Positions 52,159 to 56,854 of a stretch of DNA of 56,854 nucleotides are shown piece after piece (position 1 is the stretch's first letter; each line of letters begins with the position of its first letter). The position numbers and the translations under genes were made by a program. The notes under the pieces were generated by a model. It was not told the origin of the DNA. It searched no databases and was given only the letters and a program-made list of their open reading frames with translations. Source of the stretch: Paulinella micropora (Eukaryota > Cercozoa > Imbricatea > Euglyphida); NCBI GenBank assembly GCA_009731375.1, contig BJOX01000017.1, positions 562,090 to 618,943 on the forward strand. Reading direction: 5' to 3'.

Positions 52159-52792
52159 GTGAGTATTAAATCATCTAAACTAATAATAACCAATGCTGTT
52201 TTGTTTGTCAAGTACCCTTCTACTGTCAAGAGAGTGAGAGTGCTGCCTGTTAGTATAGTGCATGTTATGGCGGGTCATGTAAGCTGGGAGAGAACTAAAG
52301 CATTTGCAGACGCCGTAGGCATAAAGCTAATAGGCAGAGATGGTAGTGTAGAGAGTGCGAGAGAAGAGTGTAGAATGTGTGAGCGATGCATGATTGCCAA
52401 AGCTAGCGTGTTGNNNNNNNNNNGCCAAAGCTAGCGTGTTGCCTCGTTTTGCTTCCAATCATTTGCCTAGAGCAGAGAGAGTGGGAGAGATGTTACATTG
52501 CGATACGCAAGGCCAATGGAGAGTCATGTCACGGGAAGGGAGACGGTATAAATTCACGGTTATGGACGATTTCTCGGGTTATGCTCTTGATTTCTACTTA
52601 AGACATAAAAACGAATTTTTATCGTGCATACATAAAGCAATAGCGTTCATGGAGAGACAGACAGAAAATAAAGTTAAAGTTGTAGTTTGCGATCAAGAAT
52701 TCACGGCCCCAAGAGAGATCAATAAGAAGTATAGTGATATTATATGGAAAGATGCTGCCACTGCAGATAAAGATGGCAATGCGAGAGCTTAG
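52159..52792 (+). pseudogene. pol: Copia integrase: zinc domain and catalytic core, up to a stop codon
   Basis: The zinc domain GHVSWERTKAFADAVG to CRMCERCMIAKA supplies His/Cys ligands. A 10-N gap at 52414-52423 is flanked on both sides by GCCAAAGCTAGCGTGTTG. The core has LHCDTQG (Asp 52502-52504) and VVVCDQEFT (Asp 52691-52693). TAG at 52790-52792 sits at the residue that aligns with the catalytic Glu (NARA-stop-RINGV), 32 residues after the second Asp, where 35 is usual. The frame continues after the stop. Confidence 0.8.
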
Positions 52793-54175
52793 AGAATAAA
52801 CGGGGTGACGGGGGGGCCTGCTCGCGCACTAAGGCAGCATGCTCGATTTCCGCCCAACTTTTGGGCAGAAATGGAGCATACAGCCACTGTGCTATATAAT
52901 ATTTTACCTATAACTAAAGGACAGCATAAGGGCACGTCGCCTTACCAATTACTATTCAAACGAGCACCACCATTGCACCAATTACGTCCAATTGGGTGTA
53001 TGGGAGTGATGCACGTAGGAAAGGTAAATGGTAAAGGATCGATGCCCGGTAAGTTAGTAAAGTTAGTAGGATACGATATGCATCGCAATTTATACAGAGT
53101 TTGGGACGGACAGAAGGTATTATCCGGAGTTAGAAATGTTCGTTTCGATCTCAGTAGGGTAGGTGAGTCGATTGAGCCTCAGGTTGTATGGGAAGATGCA
53201 ACTGAGGGAGAGATAGACACACAGCCAGAATTTGACGATGAACAAGACCACAGCAACACACAGGGGTTCTCAGACACCGGGATAGCCATAGGAACTAGCC
53301 AGGTAGCTGATTTCGAGCCCAGTTCCACTGATAGTCCAGTTGCACCATTCCCACACAGTCCCACCACTACATCTCACGCAGACAGTGAGGTAGAGGATAA
53401 GGTAGAGGCCAAGCTAGAGACTGAACATGAACCTCAAGAGGTTGATGCAGTCCAGGGGGAGCAAATAGATGAGCGCATTAGTATAGGACCCTTGCCTGTA
53501 GATATGAACAGTCCAAGCGCGCAACATGACCCCACACCAGAGTATATAGAGGGTAAGGCCCCAACCAAGGGAGTTACTTGGGAACAGAGTGACAAGATAT
53601 CAGCAGCGAACATAGTCAGCGGGAAAAGAGTGAGAAAGCAAGTAGATCCTTCCCGCACATCTACCCATCATGTTACTACTATGTATGACATGGATGATTG
53701 CATTTCACATGACGAAGCGAGTGAGTGGATGTGTTACATACATTTACCGCCAGACTTAGCAATAGAGGGTATGACACTCAAAGATCTACAGGCAGGGATA
53801 GATAAAGAGTTACGTTCTATAGCTCAGTTCAAGACCTACCAATGGGTAGACGAAAGTGAGGCTAGGAAAGCCGGAGTTAAGATAGTTGGGTTAACTTGGG
53901 TGCATAAGGTCAAAACGGACCAAGATGGACTACGGTTCGTCAAGTCACGTTTGTCCTTAAGGGGTGACCAATTGCAACCTGGTATAAGTTATAATCCTGA
54001 ACAGCTTTATGTACCATGCGCTAACCACAGATCAGTTTTGATGTTGTGCAAGTTGGCAGTCAGTTATGGTAGGAGACTGTACGGAGTTGACTTTAAAAAC
54101 GCCTATCTTAATGCCGACATGATAGACGCCATATATGCTCGCCCACCACAAGGTGCGTCAGTGATAGGAGAGTAG
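52793..54175 (+). pseudogene. pol: Copia integrase C-terminal region and start of reverse transcriptase
   Basis: Continues the integrase frame: RQHARFPPNFWAEMEHTATV, YNILP, SPYQLLFKRAPP and LVGYD, the usual copia post-core region. An acidic linker (53,160-53,680) follows, then RT: DKELRSIAQFKTYQWVD, GLTWVHKVKTDQDG, KSRLSLRGDQLQPG and YGVDFKNAYLNADM (first catalytic Asp). It stops at 54173-54175 after a one-base frame change near 54165. Confidence 0.88.
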
Positions 54176-54580
54176 GAAAGATATGGAAGGTCGTCAAAGC
54201 CTTATACGGAGCGCCACAGGCAGGAAAGCGTTGGTATGATATATTTTCCGGGCTTCTCAAACAGTTAGGCTTCATAACACTTCAATCAGACCCATGCATG
54301 TTTATGGAGAAAGGAATGAGCTTAGGTGAGGGAATAGTAGGCGTCTTCCATGTAGACGATCTCATTTTCATGGCACCCAGCAGACAGGCCTATGATAGAT
54401 TTTGCGAGAGACTTGAAATGCATTTCCCCATTAAAAGACTCGGTTTAGCAAAAGAGTTCAAGGGAATGGAAATTATTCAGACAAAGTCGGAAATTATCCT
54501 AAATCAGCAAAGTTACGCTCGGAAAGTTGTAAAATTTTACGGGTATGAACACTGCAAGCCCAGCGCAACACCCTGATCAA
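54166..54580 (+). pseudogene. pol: Copia reverse transcriptase, second half
   Basis: In the new frame: KALYGAPQAGKRWYD, then VFHVDDLIFMAP with HVDD at 54349-54360. Copia enzymes normally have YVDD; both catalytic Asp residues remain but Tyr is His. LGLAKEFKGMEI and SYARKVVKFY follow. A TGA near 54574-54576 and a further frame change lead to RNase H. Confidence 0.88.
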
Positions 54581-54596
54581 AAACTGACCCAATGCC

Positions 54597-55349
54597 ATGG
54601 ACGAGCAAGCTAGACTTAGACAGTTTTCAATTCCACAGATAGTCGGGAGTTTACTCTTTTTGGCCAAGATGACTAGGCCGGACATAGAGGAAGCGCTCAA
54701 TTCAGCAAGCGTAATGCAGACAGTAGATGTGGGGAAGACTTATTCCAAGCTAGGGAAGATAATCCGATATCTGAAGAACGATAGAGTACTTAGGTTCAGC
54801 AAGAAGGATCTTAGTGCGGTAGGGAAGGCAGGACCGATAGGACCAATGACAGTTTGGCCCGATGCGGCTCACAGGGTTTCTTTAAAGACGGGTAAATCTC
54901 GTACTGGGTATGTAGTCTTAGTAGGAGGAGATCCCGTGGGTTGGCTGTCCAAACGGCAGTCGAAAGTTGCCCTTTCGTCGAACGACGCGGAAATTTTCGC
55001 AGCCAATGAGGCACTAAGGGAAGCTATGGCCATTCGCAACATGCGAAGTGAATTAGGCATCCCGGAGCCCAAACCATTTGATGTTCATGAGGATAACGCC
55101 CAGACCATACTAGCCGCGCAACGCGGGTTAGCCGGACCACGCACGAAACACTTGCCTTTGGAAGAACAATACCTACACGAGCTAGAACAGGAAGGCATAG
55201 CTAAGTTTAGGAAGGTTGGTACTAAAGGACAGTTAGGGGATGTTTTGACTAAGTATTTGCCCAAGGGTCAAGCAGACACGTTGTTGGACGTATTCTGCCC
55301 TAGATTGGATTTGGAAGCGCTTAGAAAAATAGCGCTCACGGACGAATAG
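54597..55349 (+). pseudogene. pol: Copia RNase H
   Basis: Uninterrupted 250 codons. GSLLFLAKMTRPDI is the typical copia YLTRPDI-like connection; WPDAAHR (catalytic Asp), WLSKRQSKVALSSNDAEIFA (catalytic Glu), VHEDNAQTIL (catalytic Asp) and LGDVLTKYLPK follow. It ends at TAG 55347-55349. Confidence 0.92.
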
Positions 55350-56645
55350 AATAGACATAGCCTTAGTAGGGGGTACGAGCCAGAAATGGCAAAGTCACTG
55401 GACCGGGGGCCGGAAATGAGTCCCAACGCTCAATGTCGGCTTTGCTTTACATACTGCGAGGGTCAACCTCGCTATTTGTTACGTACCCCAGCTTTGTAGG
55501 TTGTGTTTCGCACTTGGAGCCGACGAATCAGAAGTGGGCTGCGTCTTCGACCGACTTAGTGCTTCTGGACACAAAGTTGCTAAGATGCCTTCGGCTCTTA
55601 GGGATTTTGTTTCCAAAAGCACTCTTGTAGCTTGCTAGAACTTGTCACCATGTATATTTGTGCTTTTGGTGTGTTTTTGCTGTGCGCTACCCCTTTTTCC
55701 CCGTTGATAGGAATTCTAGGTAGTTGAGCGAGAGACGAGCCAGAGGCCAAGGCAAAGTTCGAGGATTGAGGACCCAGACGTGGAACAAGCGTGCGAATCC
55801 TTAGATCCGATATAGTTGTAACTAAGTAATAATAATTCACAGCATTATACTTCGGCCTGGGACATAGAAGGTTAATTTGTTACATAGTTTTTTTCCGAAA
55901 GGTACCCCTTGCCGGGGAAATGCTGACAAAATTATTTTTGCTAAGTCACTCATATTAAATTTACTTAATTTAATGTGTATTCTGTTAGAACTCGTTTATC
56001 TACAGCTACTACGTTAATTTGGCATGTTTATCTGCTATATTTCACATATTCTATATTTTTGCATTCATGCCTTTTATTATAATATTTAATGCCACATTTT
56101 ATATGTTACGATATGATGTCCATGTTTATACTTCATATATTTGGACAGTCTATTTATCATATAAGCATGAGGGATAGCTAAATCATTAAATTTCACCGTA
56201 AATCGTATTACCGGATCAATATCTACTAAGTCGACTTACTGACTTATTATTTTTGATTATATGTTATGTAATTTTTCTGATGCATGATCACACTTCAAGC
56301 TTCAGCCGGGATAGGCGCAACTTACCTTTTTCATTTTGAGAGGTTAGGAGAGCGTAGTTGATAATCGTCTTCTCGTCAGAGAGGCCTTACTTTACCGTGG
56401 GACGCCAGCCTTGCATATAATCATATATGCATGCCGCGGTAAGTGGGGTAGCCACTTCTGACTCTACATCTCAGAGAGAGTGAGGATAAGTAAATGACCT
56501 TCTTTGGGTCTGGCTTTTCACCGCCAACGTGAGTGATAGGGCATAGACATGTTAATTCATTTATGATCATAAGGTCCTTGGTGCGGACATAATAATAAAT
56601 TATTTTATTACTAAGCAGTCAAGGCAGATAAGTTTACGTTCTTTC
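55350..56645 (+). other. 3' non-coding segment of the copia element
   Basis: About 1.3 kb between the RNase H stop and the purine tract. AT-rich, with no reading frame of note and no second ORF or env. This is long for a copia 3' leader, so it could contain a nested insertion or regulatory sequence. Confidence 0.6.
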
Positions 56646-56652
56646 AGGGGGA
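56646..56652 (+). promoter_or_regulatory. Polypurine tract of the copia element
   Basis: AGGGGGA directly before the right LTR start. Confidence 0.6.
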
Positions 56653-56854
56653 GCGTCGGAGATATACCGTAACTGAGAATTTCCGTTACTGGATTTGTCC
56701 TTTGTGGCAAATTCACGTAAACCTATTCTCTGCCGGCCCTCCTTGCACTTTGCCAATATAATACCATATTTCTCTACGAGTACAGGAAGAATGTGCAACT
56801 TACAGTTGCACAATCTACAATTCATCCTTTCTAGACCTTCTTGATTTATCTAGA
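56653..56854 (+). repeat. Right LTR of the copia element (partial, first 202 bp)
   Basis: Same as 48204-48383 but with a 22-bp insertion at 56793-56814 that contains the inverted repeat GTGCAACT-TAC-AGTTGCAC. It is cut by the window end. Confidence 0.85.

Larger units (their letters stand above)
48204..56854 (+). mobile_element. Ty1/copia-order LTR retrotransposon, decayed, running off the window
   Basis: The left LTR begins GCGTCGG at 48204. The same sequence starts again at 56653 after a purine tract and reaches the end of the window. Between them the order is gag with zinc knuckles, protease (DSG), integrase, RT, RNase H: the Pseudoviridae/Ty1-copia order, in contrast to the gypsy element upstream. 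Frame changes lie near 49575, between 50536 and 51464, near 54165 and near 54580; stops are at 49736 and 52790. A 10-N gap at 52414-52423 carries a duplicated 18-bp contig end. Confidence 0.9.

Noticed and set aside
1-56854. CRISPR array
   Set aside because: No regularly spaced repeats with unique spacers; the genome is eukaryotic.

Overview
The window is nuclear DNA of an intron-rich, repeat-laden eukaryote, most likely a free-living or photosynthetic protist. GT-AG introns with phase-matched exons, a hybrid histidine kinase (a family absent from animals), two LTR-retrotransposon superfamilies and long microsatellites inside introns all point this way. I cannot name the genus from sequence alone. 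The assembly contains N gaps. Four sit inside poly(G)/poly(C) tracts, and two 10-N gaps are flanked by a repeated contig end.

Region 1 (1-11,930): after a 1.6-kb block of simple repeats comes one large plus-strand gene of at least 11 exons encoding a coiled-coil hybrid histidine kinase. Its order is long coiled coil, HisKA (phospho-His at 8607), HATPase (G1/G2 boxes) and a receiver domain (phospho-Asp at 9969). The introns are microsatellites, a ~540-bp tandem duplication and a 1.29-kb inverted-repeat transposon. The apparent stop codon overlaps a GT donor. Phase-consistent splicing to two more exons would add a 289-residue tail carrying GILK and RVSF, the two docking motifs of protein phosphatase 1 partners.

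Region 2 (13,613-23,675): a complete but decayed 10.06-kb Ty3/gypsy-order element with unusually small LTRs (118 and 130 bp), a 4-bp target duplication and a polypurine tract. It has gag, protease, RT, RNase H, integrase and a C-terminal AT-hook module. A 5'-truncated relative lies on the minus strand at about 28,619-30,222 and ends in the same kind of module.

Region 3 (23,676-37,600): mostly non-coding. It holds a ~290-bp sequence present twice in inverted orientation, a cluster of GTTRCCAATTGGYAAC palindromes and repeated hairpins.

Region 4 (37,600-44,087): a head-to-head pair of spliced genes of unknown function, about 97 bp apart. Non-coding segments of both genes hold a palindrome, AAAAATAT-NNN-ATATTTTT. 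There are 12 copies in 6 kb, always with a 3-nt spacer of nearly random sequence, and I found none elsewhere in the window. This is the strongest candidate for an undescribed system here.

Region 5 (44,100-48,203): A-rich, Ser/Thr-rich broken reading frames of a probable unidentified mobile element. Region 6 (48,204 to the window end): a Ty1/copia-order element (gag with two zinc knuckles, protease, integrase, RT, RNase H) with a left LTR and the first 202 bp of the right LTR. It carries several stops and frameshifts, one of them at the integrase residue aligned with the catalytic Glu.
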